Shown in pieces: positions 7,956-14,935 of a stretch of DNA of 38,211 bases. The stretch's first letter is position 1, and each line of letters starts with the position of its first letter. Origin of the DNA: Rikenellaceae bacterium (GTDB lineage: Bacteria; Bacteroidota; Bacteroidia; Bacteroidales; UBA932); contig CAAGIL010000207.1 of NCBI GenBank assembly GCA_900769905.1, positions 1 to 38,211 of the forward strand, in the 5' to 3' direction. Made by a program: the position numbers and the translations under genes. The notes beneath the pieces were generated by a model. That model was not told where the DNA came from. It ran no database searches and saw only the letters and a list, made by a program, of their open reading frames with translations.

Positions 7956-7960
7956 AGTTA
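7953..7960 (-). promoter_or_regulatory. -7 promoter element of the AAA+ ATPase gene
   Basis: On the minus strand this reads TAACTTTG, an exact TAnnTTTG match 17 nt before the ATG. The surrounding 7956-8000 is very AT-rich. Confidence 0.55.
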
Positions 7961-8093
7961 TATAATTTTATTTAATATAAAAATATATGATATCGTTTTA
8001 TATTGTCCATACAGCAGCGGAATTATCTTTCCACCGCCACATTATTTCAGTGACATTGCGTATATTCGCAGCTCGAAACAACAATTATAGCAT
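7961..8093. other. Divergent intergenic region, ATPase / exonuclease
   Basis: It contains AT-rich DNA near the ATPase and a weak -7-like TATATTCG (8061-8068, one mismatch to TAnnTTTG) 25 nt before the exonuclease start. Nothing else was recognised. Confidence 0.3.
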
Positions 8094-8588
8094 ATGACTG
8101 ATTTTGCGGCAATAGATTTCGAGACGGCAAACGAGCAGCCGTCCAGCGTGTGTTCGGTGGGAGTGGTGATTGTGCGCGACGGGGAGGTGGCGGACTCGTT
8201 CTACAGCCTCATCCACCCCGAGCCGGAGTACTACCAATGGTTCTGCCAGCGCGTGCACGGGCTGGGGCCCGAGGATACGGACGATGCACCCGTGTTCCCG
8301 TATGTATGGGAAAAGATTGCTCCGCTGGTCGAAGGTCTGCCGCTCGTGGCGCACAACTCCCGTTTCGACGAAGGCTGCCTCAAGGCAGTGTTCGGCGTGT
8401 ATCAGATGGACTACCCGGACTACGAGTTCCGCGACACGCTTGCCGCCTCGCGCCGCCACTTCGGCTGCCGTCTGCCCAACCACCAGCTCCAGACCGTTGC
8501 CGCCGCCTGCGGCTATGACCTCGTGAACCATCACCACGCTCTCGCGGATGCCGAGGCCTGCGCCGCGATTGCGCTGAAGCTGCTGTAG
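8094..8588 (+). CDS. DnaQ-like DEDDh 3'-5' exonuclease
   Basis: The protein has 164 aa and is a single exonuclease domain. The DEDDh residues are visible: DFET (D8, E10), the second acid motif HNSRFDEG (D92), and the final HHHALADA with the general-base His (about H147) and D152. It resembles stand-alone Pol III epsilon-like or oligoribonuclease-type proteins without a polymerase-binding tail. Two metal ions would be used to trim 3' ends of DNA or RNA; which substrate applies is not visible. Four bases separate it from the AlkZ-related gene, so both are probably made together, suggesting a DNA repair role. That link is inference. Confidence 0.9.
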   Translation: MTDFAAIDFETANEQPSSVCSVGVVIVRDGEVADSFYSLIHPEPEYYQWFCQRVHGLGPEDTDDAPVFPYVWEKIAPLVEGLPLVAHNSRFDEGCLKAVFGVYQMDYPDYEFRDTLAASRRHFGCRLPNHQLQTVAAACGYDLVNHHHALADAEACAAIALKLL

Positions 8589-8592
8589 TGCC

Positions 8593-9393
8593 ATGGAAAT
8601 AATCACATCCGCAAGCAGTATGATGCAGGTAATCAGGGAGGTAGGGATCATCCCCTTCTCCCAGAGCGTTGTGCGCGGCTGGTCAATCGAGGAGCAAACC
8701 CACCCTGACTGGTGGCCGTTCTCGTCCGGGGAGCTGGGAGTGTGGGACTGGAAGGTGGACGCGGTACGCGAAGGCTTCATTTACGGGAAGTTCATCTCGC
8801 GCAAGGCCGCGTTCGCAACGGAGGAGATGTACAGGCACCTGATGAACTGGAGGCGCTCGCTTCCCCAGTACCGGGTCGCGGAGGGCGGACGGTGCAAGGC
8901 ATCAAGCGTTGACGGGAGGCTACAGAAGCAGCTCTCCCCCATCCTGCTGTCCGCAATACGCGGGCACGGGGCGATGGATTCCTCCGAAATCAGGGCAATG
9001 CTCGAGCGTGAGGTGCCGTTGGAAACGAGGAAAAAGGTCGGCGGCCACGTAGAGAAGTACCTTATCCCGAAGGTCACGAAGCAGGCCGTGGACTTCCTCC
9101 TGGGCTTCCTTGACATGGGCACGTGGACCGTCATCGGCGACATCACCAGGGTGTACCGTGGCCCGAATTGCGAGTACACGGGATGGCAGAGGAACAGCAT
9201 CACCACTCCGGACGCGCTCCTCGGCGCGGGCCTTGAATCCGTGGAAGCTCCATCCTGGGCGAAGTTCGTGGAAACGGAACCCGCAGTGCCGCTTCAAGCC
9301 GGGTGCAGCCCAGAGGAATCCCGCCAGTTCATCATAGACCACCTGACTTCCCTCTTCCCCGACGGCAGCAAAGCCTTCGGGAAATGCATATAG
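8593..9393 (+). CDS. AlkZ/YcaQ-related winged-helix protein
   Basis: The protein has 266 aa. It resembles the 'AlkZ-related' family: an opening I.PF....RGWSIEEQT with W.F..GE.G.WDWK (about residues 20-55), then YGKF...KAAF and a Tyr/Arg-rich M.WRR segment, and a C-terminal YTGWQRNSITTPDALLG (about 195-211). AlkZ/YcaQ proteins are HTH-type glycosylases that remove alkylated bases and unhook interstrand crosslinks. The related branch is uncharacterised as far as I know, and I cannot point to a catalytic QxQ motif here. Pairing with a 3'-5' exonuclease 4 nt upstream supports a damage-processing role, by inference. Confidence 0.65.
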   Translation: MEIITSASSMMQVIREVGIIPFSQSVVRGWSIEEQTHPDWWPFSSGELGVWDWKVDAVREGFIYGKFISRKAAFATEEMYRHLMNWRRSLPQYRVAEGGRCKASSVDGRLQKQLSPILLSAIRGHGAMDSSEIRAMLEREVPLETRKKVGGHVEKYLIPKVTKQAVDFLLGFLDMGTWTVIGDITRVYRGPNCEYTGWQRNSITTPDALLGAGLESVEAPSWAKFVETEPAVPLQAGCSPEESRQFIIDHLTSLFPDGSKAFGKCI

Positions 9394-9432
9394 CCTCTTA
9401 CCGGGATTGGTTCATAGTGCAACTGTTGAAGA

Positions 9433-9459
9433 TTCAAAGTGCAATTATTGCACTTTGAA
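9433..9459. repeat. 12-bp perfect inverted repeat with flanking half-sites
   Basis: Arms TTCAAAGTGCAA (9433-9444) and TTGCACTTTGAA (9448-9459) flank a 3-nt centre. A near copy of the left arm, TTCATAGTGCAA, lies at 9411-9422, and a second right-arm-like TGCACTTTGGA at 9461-9471. It could serve as a terminator stem, but the reiterated half-sites are unusual for that. Confidence 0.7.
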
Positions 9460-9491
9460 CTGCACTTTGGAGTCCCCAGGCAATATGGAAA

Positions 9492-9518
9492 GTCCAGCTC
9501 GTCAGAGACGGGCTGGAC
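9492..9518. terminator. GC-rich hairpin, possible bidirectional terminator
   Basis: GTCCAGC and CGTC (9492-9503, with one T between) pair with GACG and GCTGGAC (9507-9518), giving a 12-bp stem with one G-U pair and a 3-nt loop. T-rich DNA follows on both strands (GATTTATT on +, TTTCC on -), weaker than a classical T-tract. It lies 35 nt past the lipoprotein stop. Confidence 0.45.
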
Positions 9519-9553
9519 GATTTATTATGCTCACGGTCAAGCGTGAAAAGATT

Positions 9554-10666
9554 CTACTGAATTTTCTGGCAGCGCACGGAGCAGCCGAAAGCCCTGCTTG
9601 CATCAAGGCTAGGCAAAACAACCCCTCCTGCATAAAAGCAGAATACAAGGGCATAATAGCTGAATGAATTTGAAACGGACCACCATCCGCCTGCCTCACC
9701 AACTCCGCTCAACTTGGCATTATTGCCATAACGGAGGCCGGATGCCGGATACCAGATTGAGCCGGCAAAACCCAGCACCTTGTCAGTTTTGGAGAAATCC
9801 AAACCGTAGACATTGTCATCCCAGATGAACGGATTTTCCCAGTCAGTGACAGTTCCCAGAGCCTTGCCCCAGATACCGTCGATTCCGCACTCCGGAACCA
9901 TCCAGCCTGCAGGACAAGGGTCATTGACGGTTTTGGCCGGCTGCCACCTGGTTTTATCTACAGTTTTTTCTCCGGTATACAGCCAGTCCCTGTTAAGCTC
10001 TCCCTCAATGATGAAGGTGGTAGGATGGGCGGCAGCATATTCCATTGTGCCTTTGACAGCATCGGAAACTACCGCTTCAGGCCAGCTCAGGGTGGAAGCT
10101 GCCGGTTTTTGAGCACCTTCCGTATACTCAATGTCTTCGCCCGCGCTCAGGAACGGATCCTTCCTGCCCCACTGGTAGAACAGGCCATAGGATCCGCAGT
10201 CTCCCGGAGTTGCCGATATGGCACCCAGGTTCCTGTCCATCATTATGCCTGCGTTGTTGGCATATTCCTGCTCCTCAGGTGCATCCGTCATCCATATATG
10301 CCAGGACCAGAGTATCGTGCCGCTCTTGTCCTTCGCCGCCAGGACGGCATTGCCCTTTTTCCCGGATGCCTTGAACAGCACCTTCCCGTCCTTGTAGGAC
10401 AGGTCGTGCACGAGCTCCCCGGCCTTAGGCGCATTGTTGGTGCCAAAAGACTCCCAAAGCACCTCCACGGAAGCAACGTCGCCGACAGAATTGAGGCTGT
10501 TGCCTATGACTGCCGGGAAAGAGTAAGTTCCGGCTTCGGATACTATATAACAATTGGCCGTACCCTCCACAGAGAGGTCTGTAGGAGCGACCTCATCCTT
10601 TTTGCAGGATGCCAGACTGCCCAGGAACAAAGCAGCGAGCAGAAAACAGATTCCAAATCGTTTCAT
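9554..10666 (-). CDS. FISUMP-type lipoprotein with DGR-target-like C-terminus
   Basis: The protein has 370 aa. A lipoprotein signal peptide ends in SLASC (Cys21). The mature part has a short beta-rich region, then a FISUMP ('major paralogous domain') C-type-lectin-like fold: IMMDRNLGAIS, GLFYQWGRKDPF, DPCPAGWMVP, and a closing GGWWSVS...GCSVRC. In the last ~45 residues many positions where homologs have Asn are hydrophobic or aromatic and use NNY codons (TTC, TAT, TGC, GTT, CTT, GAT). That is the footprint of adenine-directed mutagenesis by a diversity-generating retroelement, though no reverse transcriptase or template repeat lies in the window. It is probably a surface-exposed ligand-binding protein of unknown target. 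Confidence 0.75.
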   Translation of the reverse strand: MKRFGICFLLAALFLGSLASCKKDEVAPTDLSVEGTANCYIVSEAGTYSFPAVIGNSLNSVGDVASVEVLWESFGTNNAPKAGELVHDLSYKDGKVLFKASGKKGNAVLAAKDKSGTILWSWHIWMTDAPEEQEYANNAGIMMDRNLGAISATPGDCGSYGLFYQWGRKDPFLSAGEDIEYTEGAQKPAASTLSWPEAVVSDAVKGTMEYAAAHPTTFIIEGELNRDWLYTGEKTVDKTRWQPAKTVNDPCPAGWMVPECGIDGIWGKALGTVTDWENPFIWDDNVYGLDFSKTDKVLGFAGSIWYPASGLRYGNNAKLSGVGEAGGWWSVSNSFSYYALVFCFYAGGVVLPSLDASRAFGCSVRCQKIQ

Positions 10667-10688
10667 ATCTTCGTAAAGTTTTAATACG

Positions 10689-10696
10689 CAAATATA
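10689..10696 (-). promoter_or_regulatory. -7 promoter element of the FISUMP lipoprotein
   Basis: On the minus strand this reads TATATTTG, 22 nt before the ATG, in a very AT-rich 50-nt gap after rmuC. No clear -33 box was found. Confidence 0.45.
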
Positions 10697-10717
10697 TATA
10701 AATTTATTTAATATTGA

Positions 10718-11926
10718 TTAACTTTCCTCCAGGGCCGGGATTTCATCTATGTCCAGAAGGGTCTTGACGGGATGTTTGTCGCTGTTCTTTGCTCCCAGCT
10801 TAATCAGCTTGTTGGAAGTGTTGATGATGCTCTGGCCCTGAGGGGAGAGTTTGCGCTCTGCAGCCTCATATTCTTCGGTGGCTTTTTTCAGCGCCTTTCC
10901 CACCGCTTCGTACTTTTCCATAAACTGTCCCACGCGGTCAATCATCTCGTTGGCAAGCTCATAGACCTTTTCGTGGTTCTGGGCCTGCGCCACCTGGGTC
11001 CAGGTCATGCTCACAATCTTCAGTGCCCCGTAAAGGCTCTGCTCATCGGCAATATATACGTTCTGGTCGGCAGCCTTGCGCCAGAGGTCGGGCTCGGCGT
11101 TGAGCGCGGTCCAGAGCGCTCCCATATTGGGAACGAACATTATCACGTAACCTGCGGAAACCTTAGGCAGCTTGACGTATGACGAATAATCCTTGGCCGC
11201 AAGCTCCTTCACGTGCTTCTTGATGCTGTCCAGATGCGCCTTCAGGAAATTCTGGCGCTCGGGCTCGTTCTCGGCATTGACGTAATCGACATAGGAGCTG
11301 AGCGAAACCTTGGAGTCGATGATGACCTCGCGCCTCTCGTCCAGATGGAGTATGACATCCGGACGCATTATGCCGCCGTCCGCATTGCGCACCATCCTCC
11401 CTTCTGCGTCGCGTATCACCGCCTGGGTGTCGAAATGCACCCCTTTGGTCAAGCCCTGCGATGAGAGGAGTTCCTCGAGTATGGTTTCACCCCAGTCACC
11501 CTGCATCTTGTTGCCGTGCTTGAAGGCTGCCGCCAGCTCGTCCGCACTCTTGCGGGCGGCGTCGCTGTGCTCCATCAGGCTCTTGATGCGCTCGCGCATC
11601 TCTCCGTTGCGCTCCGCCTGCTCCTTGCTGCCGTCCTCCATTGCCTTCTTGAGTTCGGCAATGTTCTCCTTCAACGGGGTGACGATTTGGCCCAGGCTCA
11701 GGCTGCTGGACTCGGAGAACTCCTTCTGGCGCGCCTTCAGCATCTCGCCGGTCTCCTCCTTCAGCTGCGTGCTGACCTTTTCTACAGTCTCATCAAAACG
11801 CTTCTGCAGGGCATCCATTGCATCCTTGTGGGCTGCGTCCCGGGCTCTGATTATACTTCTTGCCAGCAAATAGGCAACTATGGCGGAGAGGGCAAGGCCC
11901 CCGAGGAAAGAGAGAAGAAGTTCCAT
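10718..11926 (-). CDS. rmuC: DNA recombination protein RmuC
   Basis: The protein has 402 aa from the ATG at 11926. One N-terminal membrane helix (about residues 3-25) is followed by a long coiled coil (about 30-150) and the RmuC nuclease-like domain, recognisable by GDWGE..LEELL, then RPDVILHL...EVIIDSKVSL, and FVPNMGALWTAL. RmuC limits inversions at short repeats, and its domain resembles PD-(D/E)xK nucleases. The frame extends 52 residues further upstream, but that stretch crosses the promoter at 11947-11977 and is not family-like. It is transcribed alone, after the terminator of the PTPS gene. Confidence 0.93.
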   Translation of the reverse strand: MELLLSFLGGLALSAIVAYLLARSIIRARDAAHKDAMDALQKRFDETVEKVSTQLKEETGEMLKARQKEFSESSSLSLGQIVTPLKENIAELKKAMEDGSKEQAERNGEMRERIKSLMEHSDAARKSADELAAAFKHGNKMQGDWGETILEELLSSQGLTKGVHFDTQAVIRDAEGRMVRNADGGIMRPDVILHLDERREVIIDSKVSLSSYVDYVNAENEPERQNFLKAHLDSIKKHVKELAAKDYSSYVKLPKVSAGYVIMFVPNMGALWTALNAEPDLWRKAADQNVYIADEQSLYGALKIVSMTWTQVAQAQNHEKVYELANEMIDRVGQFMEKYEAVGKALKKATEEYEAAERKLSPQGQSIINTSNKLIKLGAKNSDKHPVKTLLDIDEIPALEES

Positions 11927-11946
11927 ACGATATCCTGTTATACCTA

Positions 11947-11977
11947 CAAAATTAACAAATGGCGGAATAGAATCCAA
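11947..11977 (-). promoter_or_regulatory. rmuC promoter
   Basis: On the minus strand TTG (11975-11977) and TAATTTTG (11947-11954) are 20 nt apart, a good fit to the -33/-7 pattern, 20 nt before the chosen ATG at 11926. Confidence 0.55.
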
Positions 11978-12009
11978 TGCTTTTTGGCCTGAACTGCCAG
12001 GCAAATCAC

Positions 12010-12041
12010 AAAAAGCCCCGGGAGCAGGAGCGTCCCGAGGC
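12010..12041 (-). terminator. Rho-independent terminator of the PTPS-family gene
   Basis: On the minus strand a 9-bp GC-rich stem (GCCTCGGGA with TCCCGGGGC, one G-U pair) closes a 9-nt loop and runs directly into five T. It lies 22 nt past the stop codon. Confidence 0.8.
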
Positions 12042-12063
12042 CCATAGAAGATTTGACGGAAAA

Positions 12064-12627
12064 TTACTTGCGATAGCCGCACTTAGGGCATACGCCTTCC
12101 TCATTGAGGGCGATACCGCAGAGAGGGCAGCGCTCAACTTCCTTCTCTACAGGGAACTCTGCGCAAGCTGCGTTCACACCGCTGGTGAAGGTAATCTTGG
12201 CGATGTTGAGCTTGTCCTTGAGCAGTTCATAGACGATCTTGATCATGCCTTCAACTGTCATGGTCTCCTTGGTCACAACGAGACGGGAGTCAGGATAGGC
12301 GGTAGCGAGGGAGGTCTTGAAGGCCTCACCCTTCATCTTGTTCTGAGGGTGGCCGTTCTTGATGCCCTGCTTCTCATAAACGTCAAGGATGGCAGGAAGA
12401 AGAGGATCGTCCTCCCTGAGAATGAGCGCGTGGTCGAAGTTCTTGAGAACGTCCCAGGCAACTTTCTGAATCTCGTTGCAAGGGTAAACCATGTTAACAC
12501 CTGGATTTACGCTATCCTCAACCTCGATGGTGAGGACACCGGTATGTCCGTGAAGATACTGTGCTTCGCCCTGGAATCCATAGAAACGATGGGCGTACTG
12601 AAGGTCGAATGTGGTGATGCTTCTCAT
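12064..12627 (-). CDS. 6-pyruvoyltetrahydropterin synthase/QueD-family enzyme with zinc ribbon
   Basis: The protein has 187 aa from the ATG at 12627. The PTPS fold is marked by three zinc His (H13 in YAHRF; H26 and H28 in LHGH), NFDHALIL and a late Glu in TMTVEGM. Extra features are a C-terminal zinc ribbon (CPLCG...CPKCG) and an insertion in the middle. The catalytic Cys of QueD, three residues before LHGH, is Ala here (E21-A22-Q23-Y24), with a Glu next to it. PTPS-III enzymes of folate synthesis are known to use Glu in place of Cys, so the reaction could be folate-related rather than queuosine. No queuosine or folate genes are adjacent. Family certain, reaction uncertain. Confidence 0.85.
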   Translation of the reverse strand: MRSITTFDLQYAHRFYGFQGEAQYLHGHTGVLTIEVEDSVNPGVNMVYPCNEIQKVAWDVLKNFDHALILREDDPLLPAILDVYEKQGIKNGHPQNKMKGEAFKTSLATAYPDSRLVVTKETMTVEGMIKIVYELLKDKLNIAKITFTSGVNAACAEFPVEKEVERCPLCGIALNEEGVCPKCGYRK

Positions 12628-12655
12628 ATGCAAAACAATTAATATTAGTTTATTG

Positions 12656-12686
12656 CAAATATACAGCTAATTTGGATATTTGCAAA
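12656..12686 (-). promoter_or_regulatory. Promoter of the PTPS-family gene, overlapping a palindrome
   Basis: On the minus strand TTTG (12683-12686) and TATATTTG (12656-12663) are 19 nt apart, an exact consensus match. The -33 box sits inside a perfect 14-bp palindrome ATATTTGCAAATAT (12676-12689), a possible operator. Confidence 0.65.
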
Positions 12687-12735
12687 TATAAATTTGAAAA
12701 ATTCCAAATTAATTCCGATGCAGTCCATCGGCTGG

Positions 12736-13551
12736 CTAATAGCACGCAGTAATATGGAAGCAGTGCTCCTTCTTCTCGTATTTCACCAGGCACTTCCCCG
12801 CCTTCTTGCGGTCGCGGAGCACTTCGCCCAGAACCTTGGTAAGTTCGTAGGGCTGCATGAATTCTTCCGACTCATCTTCACGCCAATATCTGGTATAAGT
12901 GATGTCGAAGGTCGTGCCGTAGCAGTGGGCAGAATTGTCGCTGGCATTGGGATTGCCGCTGCGACGCAGCCTCTTCACGTCCTCTTCAGTGCGCAGAAGC
13001 GAGGATACAACCAACTTATAATCAAGCAGTTTCTTGGATTTGAGGGAGTCGCTGAAAGCAACCGCAATATCCATAAGCTCTCGCGATGCACCTTTGGTGA
13101 GGAAGGGCATCGAATACCTCAGCTCATCCACGACATAATAGTCGTTGTCCTTCACCTCCACCAATCCGGAGAGCCCGGAGAGTTCATCTCTGGTCTGAGG
13201 CACCGAAGGCAGTCCGACCTGCTTTGCAAGGGCCACGTGGGCATCATTGAGGTCAGCGAAGAGTTTGGCGTAGGCAAGACGGGGGCCGTAATAAATCACC
13301 TCGCGGGCAACGGACTCCCCCGTTCCGTCCACATCATCTCCCGGTTCTTCTGCGGAATCAGGCTCCGGAACATCGGCTTCAGATGCAGGAAGCGGCTCGG
13401 CAGAGGGCTGGACCAGCTCAGAAGCCACAACAGCATCCGCTTCGGCCTTCCGCGGCTCCCTCCTGCAGGACTTGCACAGGAGGAAACCGCAGAGAAATCC
13501 GAGAGCGAATTGTATGATGAGTACCAGTAAACCTTTTGTGGATTTCTTCAT
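12736..13551 (-). CDS. DUF5715 / M15-like peptidase, membrane-anchored
   Basis: The protein has 271 aa. An N-terminal membrane helix (about residues 7-25) is followed by a Pro/Glu/Asp-rich low-complexity linker (about 30-80) and a periplasmic catalytic domain. Metal-site motifs like those of M15 D,D-carboxypeptidases are visible: SSLLRT...LRRSGNPNASDNSAHCYGTTFDITY (His then Asp, shown here only in part) and a final HCFHITACY. It probably cuts peptidoglycan peptides. It starts 11 nt after gcvPB ends, so it may be read through from the glycine cleavage operon, though a functional link is not obvious. No promoter was seen in that gap. Confidence 0.75.
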   Translation of the reverse strand: MKKSTKGLLVLIIQFALGFLCGFLLCKSCRREPRKAEADAVVASELVQPSAEPLPASEADVPEPDSAEEPGDDVDGTGESVAREVIYYGPRLAYAKLFADLNDAHVALAKQVGLPSVPQTRDELSGLSGLVEVKDNDYYVVDELRYSMPFLTKGASRELMDIAVAFSDSLKSKKLLDYKLVVSSLLRTEEDVKRLRRSGNPNASDNSAHCYGTTFDITYTRYWREDESEEFMQPYELTKVLGEVLRDRKKAGKCLVKYEKKEHCFHITACY

Positions 13552-13562
13552 ATCAATTCAAG

Positions 13563-14933
13563 CTACGCCTTGAGTATAGGCTGGCGGGCAGCCCTGGTCT
13601 CGTCAGGACGGCCTACAGGCGTACTGTGAGGGGCGGAATGGAGGAGTTCAGGGTTGCTTGCCGCCTCTTCAGCGATCTTGCGCATCACCTCGATGAAGGC
13701 ATCCAGAGTCTCCAGCGACTCGGTTTCCGTAGGCTCTATCATTATAGCCTGGTGGAAAAGGAGAGGGAAATAGATGGTAGGAGCGTGGAAGCCGTAGTCG
13801 AGAAGGCGCTTGGCCACATCAAGGGTGCTGACACCGTTGCTCTCCAGCAGTCCGTCAAAAACGAATTCGTGCTTGCAGACGCTCTCAATAGGGAGTTTGT
13901 AGCAATCCTTGAGCGACTCCTTGATGTAGTTTGCACCGAGCGTAGCGAGTTTTCCGGCCATCTTCACATTCTCGCGTCCTAGCATAAGTATGTATGCGTA
14001 AGCCCTGAGCATCACTCCGAAATTGCCGTGGAATCCGCTCACCTTAGGGATGTGCAGGAAAGGCACGAGTTTCTCGGCAACGCCCACAGGACCGCTGCCC
14101 GGACCGCCGCCTCCGTGCGGGGTGGAGAAGGTCTTATGGAGATTGAGGTGCATGATGTCGAAGCCCATATCCCCTGGACGTACCATACCCAGAAGCGGGT
14201 TCATATTGGCGCCGTCGTAGTACAGCAGGCCGCCGCAACCGTGCACCAGGGAAGCGATTTCCTTGATTTCGTGCTCGAACAGGCCAAGGGTGTTCGGGTT
14301 GGTCATCATGATTCCGGCAATGTCCGGACCGAGGAGAGGTTTGAGCGACTCCACGTCCACGAGGCCGTTTTCCCTGGACTTCACGACCACGATTTCCAGG
14401 CCGCACACCGCTGCGGATGCAGGATTGGTGCCGTGGGCGGAATCCGGAACAATCACCTTCACGCGAGCGTTGTCACCCCTGCTGAGGTGGTACTCGCGCA
14501 TCAGCATCAGACCCGTAAGTTCACCGTGCGCACCGGCGCAAGGCAGGAAGGTGAAATGCTTCATTCCGGTGATGGCGGCGAGGGAGCGGTCGAGACCGTC
14601 GATCACCTCGCGTGCACCCTCGACCGTAGAGGCCGGCTGGAGCGGGTGCAGGGAGCTGAATCCCGGCATCGCGGCCACTTCCTCGTTGATCTTGGGATTG
14701 TATTTCATCGTGCAGGATCCGAGCGGGTAGAAGCCCGTATCCACGCCGAAGTTCATCTGGCTGAGATTGGTGTAATGGCGCACCACGTCCGGTTCGCTGA
14801 CCTGTGGCAGCTCGAGCGGAGCCTGCCTCCATACCTTGCCCCCGCGCGGCATGGTCCCCTTGCTTTCAGGAAGTGAAAAACCAGTCCTTCCCTCTTTGGA
14901 AAGCTCGAATATGAGTTTGTCGTAGTATTTCAT
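13563..14933 (-). CDS. gcvPB: Glycine dehydrogenase (decarboxylating) subunit 2
   Basis: The protein has 456 aa and is the C-terminal half of the P-protein. It decarboxylates glycine and passes the aminomethyl group to lipoyl-GcvH. The PLP-binding Lys is K267 in NLHKTFSTPHGGGGPG, and GSCTMKYNPK near residue 72 is a family landmark. The start codon is 2 nt after the gcvPA stop, so the two subunits are probably made in equal amounts. The C-terminal ~30 residues (after EEAASNPELLHSAPHSTPV) are a variable tail. Two separate subunits, rather than the fused P-protein I would expect in Bacteroides, are notable. Confidence 0.96.
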   Translation of the reverse strand: MKYYDKLIFELSKEGRTGFSLPESKGTMPRGGKVWRQAPLELPQVSEPDVVRHYTNLSQMNFGVDTGFYPLGSCTMKYNPKINEEVAAMPGFSSLHPLQPASTVEGAREVIDGLDRSLAAITGMKHFTFLPCAGAHGELTGLMLMREYHLSRGDNARVKVIVPDSAHGTNPASAAVCGLEIVVVKSRENGLVDVESLKPLLGPDIAGIMMTNPNTLGLFEHEIKEIASLVHGCGGLLYYDGANMNPLLGMVRPGDMGFDIMHLNLHKTFSTPHGGGGPGSGPVGVAEKLVPFLHIPKVSGFHGNFGVMLRAYAYILMLGRENVKMAGKLATLGANYIKESLKDCYKLPIESVCKHEFVFDGLLESNGVSTLDVAKRLLDYGFHAPTIYFPLLFHQAIMIEPTETESLETLDAFIEVMRKIAEEAASNPELLHSAPHSTPVGRPDETRAARQPILKA

Positions 14934-14935
14934 CT

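Larger units (their letters stand above)
9394..9553. other. Convergent intergenic region with two strong dyad symmetries
   Basis: This 160-nt gap lies between the stop codons of the AlkZ-related gene (+) and the FISUMP lipoprotein (-). It holds a perfect 12-bp inverted repeat (9433-9459) with extra half-sites around it, and a 12-bp hairpin (9492-9518). No gene was recognised. Confidence 0.6.

Noticed and set aside
9407..9667. An 86-codon + strand frame in the convergent gap.
   Set aside because: It crosses two palindromes and the end of the opposing lipoprotein gene and has no family-like sequence.
12694..13530. A long + strand frame opposite the DUF5715 gene.
   Set aside because: The minus-strand protein has a membrane anchor and M15-type motifs; the + frame is its shadow.
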